Both the position numbers and the translations under genes were made by a program. The notes beneath the pieces were generated by a model, which searched no databases, was not told the DNA's origin, and saw only the letters and a program-made list of their open reading frames with translations. Positions 43,501 through 55,422 of a stretch of 64,000 nt of DNA are shown here, one piece after another (position 1 is the stretch's first letter; every line of letters begins with the position of its first letter). Source of the stretch: Mortierella alpina. Taxonomy: Eukaryota; Mortierellomycota; Mortierellomycetes; Mortierellales; Mortierellaceae. The DNA is taken from NCBI GenBank assembly GCA_029449245.1, contig JANATF010000003.1, forward strand, positions 2,418,001 through 2,482,000. The letters run 5' to 3'.

Positions 43501-44452
43501 AACAAATTGCATCCAGCGATGATCTTCAGGAGAGGCGTCATTCTCAAGAAGATGATGAAGACGATAGAACCTCCAATGATGAAGGCACGGTTGCAGACGA
43601 CTCGCCGTTTGATCGGTCCTATCTCAGATTCGAGGACGAGGAGTCTGACGACAGCCGACATCATGCTGCCAATGTCGGAGGTCGCGCCTTGGACGCTGTT
43701 GTGGTAGGTTGACTGACACCTTTTCGTTTTTTTCGGTTCAATGCATTTTGGCGCTATAATAAGGCAATTTGTGCTGACTGACATTTGTATATTTATAGCG
43801 ACCTTATGCGGCCAAGGTAGCGGGAGAACCCATCTCAACCGAGTTCCACTTGAGCACTCTGCAATTCACTTTCCGGTTTTGCAACTACCTCCAGACACCA
43901 GTGCCTGTTGTGCATGTGTCCAGTCCACGGGAGCTACAGCCGCGATCCAACTCTCCAACGGCTACAGCCACTTCGTCGGACTCGTGTGATACCAATAACT
44001 CGACGTTGAACAATGCAGAAGCAGGATCACGTTGGTTTGGACATCCACCGGAAGGCGCGTTGCAGGCGTTTGAGACAGAGATCTTTATACCCTCGTATCA
44101 CTATGAGGAGACGGGATTGGAGATCTTGGTCAGCGACGGTGACTGGCGGTACGTGAAGGAGCGCCAAACGTTGTATTATAGACACAGGGATATGAAACCA
44201 GGCGCAGTTCACTCGATCCAGATCAAGCCGGTGAGCTTGAGCGAGCCTTCTGCTGCAACAGGCGCCCTCTCGTCGCTGGGGAACAAGAATGACAGCACGG
44301 CGTCCTTGTCGCTGAACATAGCGGCCATGTCGTCAGGTGGATCACCCTACGAGCGGTCCAATATGTCAAAGCTAAAAGCTGAGCAGGCCTACGGCAAGGG
44401 TGCGCAGGTTCAGGCTGAGAGCGATGCGGGATGCGTGTGCACCATCATGTAA
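40597..44452 (+). CDS. GH5 glucosylceramidase / ergosteryl-glucosidase-like enzyme with CaaX end
   Basis: Seven exons (40597-41186, 41596-41988, 42091-42144, 42226-42781, 42887-43134, 43256-43703, 43799-44452) join in frame to 980 residues. The GH5 barrel shows RGVNLCGNSK, FVRLLVPWEAL, DPHQDCWSRFSGGSGAPGW, the acid/base E344 in VMNEP and the nucleophile E574 in LIGECGIP. This layout and a C-terminal beta domain starting near RPYA fit the fungal EGCrP/Egh1 group, which cleaves glucose from glucosylceramide or sterol glucoside in the cytoplasm. There is no signal peptide. The last four residues CTIM form a CaaX box with a second Cys two residues before it, so prenylation and membrane anchoring are likely. 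A disordered insert (about 650-760) interrupts the C-terminal region. Confidence 0.88.
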
Positions 44453-45865
44453 ATTAGCCTATATCAATGGCAACCGATAAATACCCAATCTTTCTTTCAG
44501 CTTCGTTTGCAGTTGTTGATGACTACATGCTGCTACTAAGCACAAAATGTTTCAAGAACGTCTCGGCTGTATCCTAGGAGAGGAGACCCTCATGGGAGGT
44601 CCAGGCTGAACAGGAGTGGTCAGGTTCTAAGCGCGTGCGGCCGAATTCGATAACAGGGCGCCCTGGCGCCCTCGTGGACCTCAAATGCTCTGCGCGAAAC
44701 AGGCCTACTTGATCCATAATAACCAGAAGTTGCTGGTGGATACGTAGCCTGGATACTGACAAGCCTGATACGAGGGTGTTGTGCTGTGCATTTGGCTGGT
44801 GGCCTTGATGATAGAGATCCATGTATCACACAGTGATCGCTTTGACTTCGAAGTTCGCGTTCTTCTCGTCCTGGGTAACGCGCCATATATTAAAGCCATT
44901 TTTGTGATGTAGATTAGATAGTCAGGACTTTTCCCCTTTCGACGAGCTATCCTCCTCCAACAGCGGAAGGTGAGGGCCGCGTTTGAGTGTGTCGTACAGG
45001 ATGAGGAGTGAGCAAGGTAAGGCCTGTTTCCAGGCTAAGCCACGAGCGTCATTCAAAGAGTAGGCTTTGACGCGCTTTGGTCAATCCCTTTCCATTCCTC
45101 CTCCTCCACGCTGCATGGGGTCGCTGCTACGCGTCACTAGGACTAGCTCCTCGGCCAGGCAGTTGCGCCCACCGCCTGCGGTCAGAAGATCGTGGCGGCT
45201 CTGCGTGCGCCTTCTTGCGGCTGCGGTGCGTCCTTGTCTTGGCCTGCGTTATTACTGTCTCTGACGAGCATGGCTCTCCGGCTGAATTGCAGAGAGCATG
45301 GTTGCCATGAACAACGCGCGGGCCAGGCAACGATGCGTCTTGGCAGTTGGCTCTATGCGGTGTGGTGTGGCGAGGGATGAAGGGTCGGCCTTGCAGAATG
45401 AGGATTGCTGGTCCTCGCTGTGATGCTCAGTTGCCACTCCACGTAACTCGACTTTTGACTCTAGATCGACGTCCCGCAGCATGGACCATCAACCTCGTTG
45501 CTCCTGTTTGCTCATCTCAATGGTCTCAGAGGATATTTAAAGAATGGGGGCAGGAAAAAAAAAGAGTCCAATCGCGCTTCCTTCCTTCCTTCCCCACTCT
45601 GCTCATTCCTTCCATTGTACTATTTTCTATCATACGTCGGCACGCAGTCAACCTCCTAAATCCACCACGTTGTCCACCACTGCATGTTGAACCAGCACGT
45701 TCAAGGTATGTCCATGTACACGCATACTTGCGTGTGGCCATTGCTGATTCTGCCTGCATTTGCAGAGAACGCGCCCCTCAGCTTCGACTATGGGTACAAA
45801 CCACCGCTGCGTACGATGCCGGCGCCACTAATGCGAAGAGGCTATTTTGTACGACCTGATCCCTC

Positions 45866-45897
<32 letters not shown>

Positions 45898-48075
45898 GAG
45901 CCTTCCAGTGCGTTGCCCAGGCGCCTACGCCTAAAATCACTAGAGACGACGCGGTCAGGGTCAGAGCCTGGGCCTATGCGCGCAGGTATTGTCAACCCTC
46001 CTACGGTTGATCTGCAGGAGAGGGACATTGGGCTCTCTCCACAAGAAAAGGATCAGGTAAGAAAGAGGGAGCGACAGAGCAAGTCAGAGAAGTAGATGCG
46101 GCTATAGCCAAGATGGTTACCAGGGGTACTGGAGGATGTCTGAAGGAGGGTGGGGTGGAGGGGAGGCGGGAAGCTTGCAGGCATATTGCCCGTATTGAGT
46201 TTGCAAAGTGAGACGATGTCATTAATGAATGCGAGGAGCTTGGAGGGAGATGCGCAATTGGACTTTGTGTGGGAAAAATAAGGGGAGAGAGCAAAAACAG
46301 AGTTTTCTACTTTTTTTTCCTTTCGTTTAGTCATTTGGCTCAAAAACCACAAGAAAGCGAGTGTTCCAGGGACAACGGACACTATGGTGGACCAATACGC
46401 ATGCATGCACACCCATGGACACGAAGCAAGACGCCATAGTCAAAAGATGCGAAAGAGGGCCATGAGAGAGACAGAGAGAAGGAAGAGAGAAAGAGAATGC
46501 GAGTGAGAGAGAGTGAGAGGACAGAGAAAGAGACAGAGACAGAGAGCGAGAGAGAGAGAGGGGGGGAAAAAGGAGGCTGGCCAGGAGACATCCAGCACAA
46601 AGAGGAGAGAGGGGCAAGGCCCGATCTCGCTCATCAAGGCATGGTTTTTTCATAGTTACTTGCAAGGTCTACAACAGTGGCCAGGGCCAGGATGGCAACC
46701 CTGGTCTTGGATCATGTCGCCTGGATGGTTGTTTGCAGTGCACGTTTTTTGTGTTGTTGACCACGGACCACGGGGGTATTCATACGCGACTGGACGCGAA
46801 GGGGCGTGGCATTGCGGTGGAACGAGCATCCATGGATGTCCAGTCAGTATCGTCATTCTCGTCAGCATCGGATCCTACACCCGTCCACAATTGTACCATC
46901 GCCCTCAGCATCTACGTGCTTTTCGCCCATCGCCTTGCCATTTAGGTCGGGCCCGATTCTCTTTGTCTTCGGTCTCCCTGGCCTAAGCATTTCATCTCCT
47001 TGTTGGTTGCTTTGGTGTGTGCCTCCTTGTCCCTCCCTTGCCACAATCCCTTGTCGTCCTCAATTGAATGCTCCGTCTGTCTGAGTGCTGTCGCTCACCA
47101 CTCTTCTGCCTCTTTTCTGGCCCTCTGGCTCTTCTCTCCAGGTCCATCATTCTCCTCTTCTTCTTCTCAAGAGCCTGCCCCCACAAATCATTAGCGGAAG
47201 CAGCGTCGATGGTACACTCCCTCTGATCCGCGCGTCCTCATCAACTGTGTCGTCTTCATTCTCATCCTCATCCTCATCCTCATCCTCATCCTCCTCTTCA
47301 TCATTAACATTATTGCTATCACCACCACCATCCTCCTCGTCAGCACCTTCAGTAACATCGTTACACTCATCTTCTTCTTGCTGCTGCACCTCCGACACTT
47401 TGCTCCCATCCCGTCTGCACCTGCTGCAAGCAGACTTTGTTATCCAAGAGCAAGGTAGGTTATGTCCAACAACAAAAAAAATATAGACCGACACATCAGG
47501 TTACACCGATCGGCATGGTGTTCAAAGGGTCAGCATAAACGTCAACAAGATTTACGCGACAGTGCCGCACAGCATGAACATGAACATTGACAACAGAAAC
47601 GGGAGGCGAAGCTACACCAATGCTATTTCCAGCTTCCATGCTCAGGGCGCTCTCAGGTTTAAATTTAACAGCTCGCCTTCACAAATACACCAGCACAGGA
47701 GTGCACCACAGTCGACCGTTCTGTTCTGGAAGGACAAAGGAACAGGACGAGTTTGCATCCAGTTTCAACAAGGCGATCATGCTCAGTCTTCCTCAGATTC
47801 TCGACTATGTCCTGTGATGATCAGGTTGCAGAGAGGCAGAGGCTGGCTCTGGGCTGTCTAGCCGTGTCCTACCGCTGTCGCCCACATTCAACAGAGTGCT
47901 GACCATCGTTCCTGTGCCCTCTCCGTTTTCCTCCTGTCCGTTCCTCTCCTCCTCAGACGCTGAGAGCAGGAAGCTAAGCGCTGCCCCCAACACCAAGAGC
48001 TGCACCACCAGTAGCCTGTGCGTTACGGCCCCCCCGCCCGGGACAGTCCTTGTCGAGAACGAGCTGCTGCCGTCC
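44453..48075. other. long region upstream of the large gene, no gene secured
   Basis: About 3.6 kb. There is a TATA-like TATTTAAA near 45533, then at 45687 a short ORF whose splicing across GTATGT...TGCAG would extend it into a (TH)n run encoded by the (CA)n microsatellite near 45870-45896. It is not supported by any homology. A long purine tract of GA type spans about 46455-46565, and TCATCC hexamers recur at about 47259-47294. Ser-rich open frames at 47085-47454 and 47821-48075 could be upstream exons or extension of the following gene. Confidence 0.4.
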
Positions 48076-51000
48076 ATGTCCGCGTCTGGAAGGCCTCCCT
48101 TTTCGCCCGCCAGTCCTCGCCCAGTGCGCGGCACTGCCATCGCCCCAGTCATGGTGCATGCGATCTCGTCGTCGGCAGGCCCGGTCTCGCAGCGGATTCC
48201 CGCAGAGTCGACTTCCACTTGCAAACCGTCCGCCACCTCCTCGACGCTGTCCTCCTTTTTATTCCCGTCTTTCTCGTCCTCGTCACTGCCTTTTTCATCA
48301 CCATCACCATCACCATCGCCTTCGCCTTCTCCAGCGTCGTCCTTTTCATCTTCTTCTTCTCTCTCTTCTCTCTCTTCCTTTTCTCCCTTCTCCTCTTCCT
48401 CACCCTTCTCTGTTGCTGAGGCTGTGCGCTCCAGTGATCCGCCGTCTCTCACCCTCCGTCCTTCCTCTCCACTCTCCTTCTCGTTCTCCTCCGAGTTCTC
48501 GTCCTCACTCCCCTCGTTCGAGTCTTCGCCGCCCCTGCCCTCACTCGCGACTTCATCCTCGTCCTCACCCTCGTCCTCACTCTCGTCTCCGCCGCCCACC
48601 ACTCCTTCCTCCTCCTCCTCCTCCTCCTCAGCTCCTCACTCACCATCCTACTCCTCGAAAAGCTTGTCTGATCTTAAATCCACTATCCACATCCCACGCG
48701 GTATCCCAGACTACAGCCGTCGCAGCAGCATCACGGGAGACCATCCATTTATACCCACACTCACCTTTGCGCCATCTCATATACCCCCGACTGTCGACAC
48801 GGGCGCATTTCCGATAGCCTCCCGCAACTCCTCCTCTAGCCTCCACCGAAGCAGCTGCTCGACCTCCTCAGGGGCCGTTTCACCGACGACCGATAGCAGC
48901 ACATCTTCGCCATTGTCTGCTTCGCCCTCTGCCCTGAGAAACTCAGAGATCCCCCCACTCCAGTTGACACACTCCAAACCCATCTCCCTCCCGGCGCTCA
49001 ACAACAGCGACATGGCCAGAAGGCAATCGTGCAGCGATCTCCCTCCAACCTCAATCATCATCCCACCCTTTTCCCGATCCTCTTCCCCCCCGTATATCGC
49101 CAAGGTCAACTCGCACTCCAAATCAGCGAGCACAGATATGCGCTCCTCAGTCAAGAGCCGGATTTTCCGCAATTTGATCGGACAGAATGGGCAGCAAGAG
49201 TACAAGGTCCTCGAGCGATCCCTGGCCAGGTAAAGAAAATTACAGCCTAGTCCCTTTCCTCCACGCTCACCCGATCTTGAGTTTTTTTTATCTGGTCGGT
49301 TTACAGAGACCAAAACCGAAAGAAAAAAAATACATGTGGAATTGGCGCTAAGGAGTCAAGTGTGCGGTGAACTCCCATTGCCAGCCGTGCACTTGACCCC
49401 GGGTGACAAAGTTCAGGCATGCTCAATGCCCTTTCTCCCTTTCCAGGAATAACACACACGCTTCGTTTATGTATAAAAAATCAGGAGAGCTCAACTTTTG
49501 AAATGGGCGATCAAACTAATATCATTTTATATTGGTGTACATCTCTCTCACTCTCTTGCCAATGTCATTAGGTTCCATCAAAAGGACCGATATCGGATTG
49601 AGGTTCTCAAGACAAACTTGCTGCCTTGGCTCAAGAAGGACCAGCCAAGCTTGGGTAATGCACATTTCCAGCTGTCCTTTCCTTCACTTCTTCGTTTTCT
49701 GTCGCATGCGGGGGTGCAAAAAAAGGAAGGAAGGGAGAAGTATAAACCAGGGACAAAAAGACGCCTGGGCATGCGGTGTTTTTGCATTGATGATCCCGTC
49801 ACAGCGCACTAGTCGCAGACGGCGAACCTTTTTTTCTCCCCTCCCCCTTTGATCTTTTGTTTGGGGGAATGCAGGTGTCAGCGTAACAGACAGGCATGGA
49901 TGAAAAGATGGGTGGCACTGAGAGAACGAGAGAACGAGAGAACGAGAGGGGGTTCTATCTGTTCATTCGTGATCGCGCCATATCTCCTCCGTGGCATCCT
50001 TGTCTGGCAGAGCAGCTAACTAAAATGCTCTGGTGCTCATCGACTCGTCCCTGATTCTTTTTTGCTAATAGAGTCATTGTCGGAGGCATCGCTCAAGACC
50101 GGCCGCTCGCTCATCATGCAATGGTAAATTACGCAGGACGAAATTCATTCATGGCACAGACATAAGGAAGAGCAGCAGTGGTGGCGCTTTGCTCGAATAA
50201 GGGCCCAGCAGCAGGGACGGGAAGGAGACTCGACAGGGCTCTGTTGCTTTTGTTATGTTTTGGATTGGCGAAGGGATACACCGTGTGTATGCATGACCTT
50301 GCCGTCCATGCGGCTGCATATGTGCATATGCAAGATGGGCGGGCTAAGATGTTGCATGACTGCTTAGCTGATGAACAACTCCATCTTTTTTTTGTCCTTA
50401 CCAGGTGGACGACGCTGCTTGCAGTCTTACCCGACGCGCTGTACACGGATCGATGCCATTACTTTGAGTGCATCATTGCCCTCATGACAAGGTATGCAAC
50501 TCCGTGTGCTTATCCAGGAGCTGGAATGACTTTTACTTAGCCTCAACTAACACCGCTCCACATTCTTTGTCGTTGCACAGGAAAGAGTTTGACGAATTCG
50601 GTAGGGCTAAGCAACCACAAAGCACGGCGCAGCGCGCTTACTTGCAGTGTTAGCAATGGCAGCGCTGACTTCATCCTTCCCACTTTTTATTTTTTTCTTG
50701 TAGATCGCCTCGAGGACATGATGTCGAAGCCATCCACGCCTTCAACAGTCAGGACGTTTGTCGACGGGTCAGGAAACGGATCCCCCACAGAGCACACCTC
50801 ATCCACCACTTCGGTCTCTTCCAGCACAACCCTTGGATCCGGATATCCTTTCAATGACTCGGACACATTCTGCTCATCATTTCACCAGTATCGCAAAACT
50901 CTCACTCAGTCGCTGCAGTATGCCATTGAACGATTGAACCAGAAAGGCGTTTATTCGAACGTGATCACATTCTGTGCAAAGATCCTGGCACTTTGTTTTT

Positions 51001-54000
51001 TCAAGCTTCCCGGAGTCGCTTTCGGTCTTTTACATGCACTACCTTCTAGCCGGTCATATATCAGTCGAATGGCTAAAGCCATGGACCTCGGAGGGTACGT
51101 ACTTAGTACAGGTTTACTCCGCGGAGTAAGGCTGGAGTCCACGGATGAATGCCCTACTCACACATCGATTCGACCCCTCTTGATCCTATAGAGAAAACTG
51201 CGGGATGCCTCAGATAGTGTCATTCTTCCCAGAGCATCTGTCATCCATCTGCTTCGTCGGTTCCGGATCCTGGTGGCGAGAGTTCGAGAAGCAGAAGCGG
51301 AAAGTATCCACAGGCGAGACAGTACCGCCCATGGAGATGTTTGGAAACTGGGTTCGTCGGTGGCAAAGTGACGATAGCGAGCTGTTTTTCGCGTTCTATC
51401 GCCACTACCACCACTGCCTCGCACAGTACCTAGAAGCACCCATTCAGCGGATCCAAGCTGGCGGATGGGCGTCTTCAGCCATCACGCCCAAGGTTTATGC
51501 GGGTTCGCCGGGGTATCTTTACCTCTCCGCCTTCTTTCTCACCAAAATTGAGGGACTGGTACACCGCGAGATCCATCCCGTGACGACCATCGTCCAGTTT
51601 GAGCCGAATGCTGCGAATGGGAATGGCAGCGCTGAGCGGGACCGTGCCATGGCATCCGTTGCGACTGGCGAGTTCCCTGGCACCGCTGCCCCACCAGCAG
51701 TCAAGGTCCCCAATGGGGCTGATGCGGGCAAGGAAGCCGCCAATGGCGGATGTACGACAGGAAAGCCGAAAGTGCTGGACATGGCTTCCAGGAGATTTGT
51801 GGAAACTATTGTCGCAATCATGGAAGATTATGGCAACATCTATGGAGCAATGCTGGATATCTGGATCAAGGCAGTGGTCACCAGGACCAGCGTTTATGAT
51901 GTGGAGAGCGTTTTCTGTCTCTTGGACTTTTTGGACATGCTGATTGCTGAACTTGAGTCCAGGTGAGTGACAGGAGCTATATTTGCATGCAACATATCAC
52001 TAGGTTGTTTTTGGACCATGGGACTAACACGCACACTATTATTCTGAATCTAGGAAATGTATACACTTGTATGACAGCGAGCTATCTGCAGGACATCAAA
52101 ATGCAGGACAAGACACCATCTTTATTCCAATTCATGTCCCGTTTATTCTCTCGACCCTTCACTTGCTCCTTATTGCCTCGGATCACACGGTGACCCTGAT
52201 GCGGACGATATCCTTTATCTATCAAAACTTTTCTCTCCTGACAGGAACAGTCCAAACGCTGGAGCAACTGACGCTCGGAACTTTGCTGCTGCCGGAAGTC
52301 TTTGAAAAGTGCTTCCTGCACTGGGCTCGCAATGTGCGACTGTACTATATGAGGTGCCTAGTCTGGCGAGTGGCCAGGATCGGCGGTGGTGTAGGAATTT
52401 TGCCAGGATGGAAGCCATGGACATCGGTGGCATCAACGCACTCACAGGAGCAACGCCGAATCATGGCTGCAAGTGGGATGATGGCCTCAAACACGGTATC
52501 TACGCCTGCATCATCTTTCAACAAAAAGTCCAAGGACTCGGCTGCAGCGCCAAGAGGACCATCCATCGAGCAGTCCCTGGCAGTCATTGTGAGGTAAGCA
52601 CCCAACGATGGTCTATTTTTGTATGGCGGCGCCAAACACTAATCATTCACTATATTTAATTTGTATCATTGTAGAAATATCTTTGAGGTCATGGAGAGCA
52701 GGATCGACATGGTGAAGCGCCAGTACGCAGGGGAGCTTTCGGAAGTAATGTCGACACAAATAAGCGAGAAGGACACCGAGTCATCGCCATCCGAGTCCAC
52801 GCCATCCTCACCAGGGACGGACAATGATTCTTCCACATCGACTGCCAGAGACTCGCCCACAGGGTCATCTCCGCCCTCACGACAACGCTCTCACTCCGAT
52901 GTGGGTGTGATGCAGGACGAGGAAAGCCGCGAGAGAGCGCGGTCGTTTTACCAGCTCCAGGCGCACCAAATATATATTTCTCATCAAACGTTGACGTCCT
53001 CGGATGGTGGCAGCAGCCTCAAGGAGAAGGACAAATCCAAGAAATCGGCAAGTCGATCCAGTTTGATCGGGCGGAAGTTTAGGCGGCTCAGTCGGTCGGA
53101 TCATCATTTTCACGGCAGTGGAGCAGTATCAGATATTCAGCCGCGCGGATCGTTCCAGGACGGAGACATTGGCGTTTATGATCGTTCGGTTTCGAACTCT
53201 ACGGGCGGCAGTGCATCACCTGGCAAACGCTCCAGCACGGGATCTGCGTCCATGACCGCCGGCAGCCTGTTCCGATGGATGTTCCTTGGTGGCAGCCAAG
53301 GTAGTAGCAAGTCGTTGGGACAGGCCTCGAATGGCAGCAGCAAATCGAATTCCTCGGACGTCTATGCCTCAGGCAAGAGCAAAGCGCAGCCTCTGGGCTC
53401 GAGCCATTCTCTAGCAAGCCACACCTCCAGCTCCTCGTCCACGTCGTTGACGATGATGAATAGCAGCCAAGAGCAGTCTTCTCCAGATGCCTATCGCCCC
53501 GCAGGAGTAGGTGCAACTGGACGATCGTACTCGTGCCCACACCTCACAAGCAACGTCGGCTTTGGTCTAAAGTCTCGCAAGTATCCTGAACACCTGACGA
53601 CATACGCAGGACGGTCTATCCCCGAGCACACGGCGGTCCTAAACGAGTACGTGGACTGGTTGGCGCAGTGCCACGCCTATGGGGTCAAATCGCGCATGAG
53701 CTATGCGGCCAACGGTGGCGGTAGTGGCTCTCAGAACTTACCAGGGGGCGTTCCTGGGATCGGCCTGGGGTCAAATAACAGCTCGAACGTAGGCCATGGA
53801 CTTGACGAGGAGAGTGGCGACTTTAGCGTGTTCAGCTTGAGCATGGGCGGGGTCGTGGACGTGGGCGCAGTGGTGGGTCACCATGATGAATGGATCTCGC
53901 CTGGAATGGCACAGATGATGATGCTGCGCTTCCCTGGGTTGGTGGTAGAGTGGCCTAAATTCTGGAACAACAACTCTCGAGAGTCCTCGTCAGGTCCTCC

Positions 54001-54349
54001 TCCGGGTCCGATTACGACGCTGACGGCTATGGCGGTGGTCAACTGCCCAGCGCTCACGCTGGCCAAGGGGAACGCAGGCGGCGTTGGAACGGGCATCAGT
54101 GCGGGTGCTGGGGGGCCCTTCGGTGGAGCAAGCTTGAATGGTCCTATGGGCGGGCCTAGTTCACTCAAGCATCAGCAACAGGCACAGATGCACCACCAAC
54201 AGCAGATGCAAATGTGGAGTCGAACAGCAGCAGCAGCAGCAGCAGCGGCAGCGGCAGCGGTGGCACAGCCAGCACAACCTACAGAGAAGGCAACCACTGC
54301 CATTAATTCAGCTGCTAATGCAGTTCCTGTGAGCAACAGTCGGCACTGA
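48076..54349 (+). CDS. very large nine-exon protein, probable DUF1765 (UPF0592) family
   Basis: Exons (start uncertain) 48076-49229, 49572-49654, 50072-50123, 50405-50491, 50581-50600, 50704-51094, 51192-51962, 52054-52593 and 52675-54349 join in frame to about 1590 residues. The N-terminal third is Ser/Pro-rich. An ordered core follows: YRIEVLKTNLLPWLK, WTTLLAVLPDALYTDRCHYF, then a helical region with FFPEHLSSICFVG, LSTLHLLLIASDHT and FLHWARNVRLYYMRC. The C-terminal third is again disordered, with polyGln and polyAla near the end. The core resembles the fungal DUF1765 proteins as I remember them; their function is not known. The fifth exon is only 20 nt. The first in-frame ATG is used, but the frame is open back to 47821 and an upstream exon is possible. 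Confidence 0.65.
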
Positions 54350-54510
54350 CAAAGTCTCAGGAACACTTTTTTTTTGGTGATAAAAGATTCTTTTGATGCG
54401 GCCAGCACATTCCTTTTTATTTTTGGGGGTCATGACTATGGTATGTATATGGTGCAGTCGATGCAAGGGAGAGGGTGATAAAGGTACAAAATGACATTTT
54501 AGATGGATGT

Positions 54511-55422
54511 CTAAGCGAGTTCGGAGAAGACGTTGGTGTCATCGCCCAAGGTAGCAAAGTTGCTCTTGGGGGCGGGCTGGGTGGAGTTGGAGCTGGAGTT
54601 GCTCTTGTTCTTGGGAGCATTGACCTGGACGTCCCAGCACGAGGTGTACCACTCGTTGGGGTTCAACTCCCAGCGCCACTGGAGCATGTATCTGCCTGGT
54701 CCAATGTCCTTGGGGATGTTGAAGCAACCGCCGCAAGGGGTGTGGTCAGTGTCGCCCTTCTTGACGGAGCAGTTCTTGTAAGGGAGCTTGGCAATGTTGC
54801 TCTTCATGAGGACCGACTGCTTGAGGTCACCGGTGGTGGGCTTCTTGGGCATGTTGATGAACACACCACGGTCCTTCTCGTCCTTGACCGCGTGGTTCTT
54901 GGCAGGCCAGCGGACGCACATCCTCTGGCCAGGGGTGGCCGAGGCCATGTTACCGAATTTACCGCCATAGGAGCGAGAGAGCTGCTTCTGGTAGTTCTCC
55001 TTGGCACCGGGCTCACGACCCACCTTGCCGTCGGAGCAAGAGGTGAAGTCCTTGGGGTTCTGCTGGTAGTGGCGGTTAGGGGAGTCAGAGTCGAGGTCAC
55101 CGAAGGCGCGCTTGCTCTTGAAAGGGAACTGACGGGCGTAACCGAAGCACTTGCCATCGTTTGGTCCCCAGCCTGGAAGAGAAAAATGAAATGGAAGAGT
55201 ACATTTGTTTGTTAGATTGACGTGTGTATGCAATAATCATGTAAGCTGAGAAAGAGAGCCCGATGAGAGAAGCATAGAACACTTCGGTCCGAGTCATTTA
55301 CCTTGCTTCTTGGGGTCGTTGAAGCGCCAGTCGACACAGTCAGCCCAGGAGTGTGCCTCGGCCATGGCGATGAGGAAGGTGAGGGTTGCAACCAAGGCAA
55401 GGAGGGTGGCCTTTGGAGTCAT
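54511..55422 (-). CDS. secreted LPMO-like protein with N-terminal histidine
   Basis: Two exons (55422-55302 and 55172-54511) encode 260 residues. A signal peptide of about 23 residues ends AMAEA, so the mature chain would begin at H24 (HSWADCVDW). An N-terminal His after signal cleavage is the first ligand of the copper histidine brace of lytic polysaccharide monooxygenases. H134 in VRWPAKNH is a fitting second ligand, and the ending GRYMLQWRWELN...YTSCWDVQV looks like the last strands of the LPMO immunoglobulin-like fold, with Y216 as an axial candidate. About ten cysteines suggest disulfides. I cannot assign it to a numbered AA family. It ends 161 bp from the convergent large gene. The C-terminal tail is Ser/Asn-rich without a carbohydrate-binding module. 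Confidence 0.75.

Noticed and set aside
45684-46010. A plus-strand ORF with a Thr-His repeat
   Set aside because: The repeat is the (CA)n microsatellite, and the rest shows no family and no conserved features.
47805-48602. A 265-codon acidic minus-strand ORF
   Set aside because: It mirrors the TCC/TCG serine codons of the large plus-strand gene. Its Glu/Gly/Asp repeats are what the complement of such DNA encodes.
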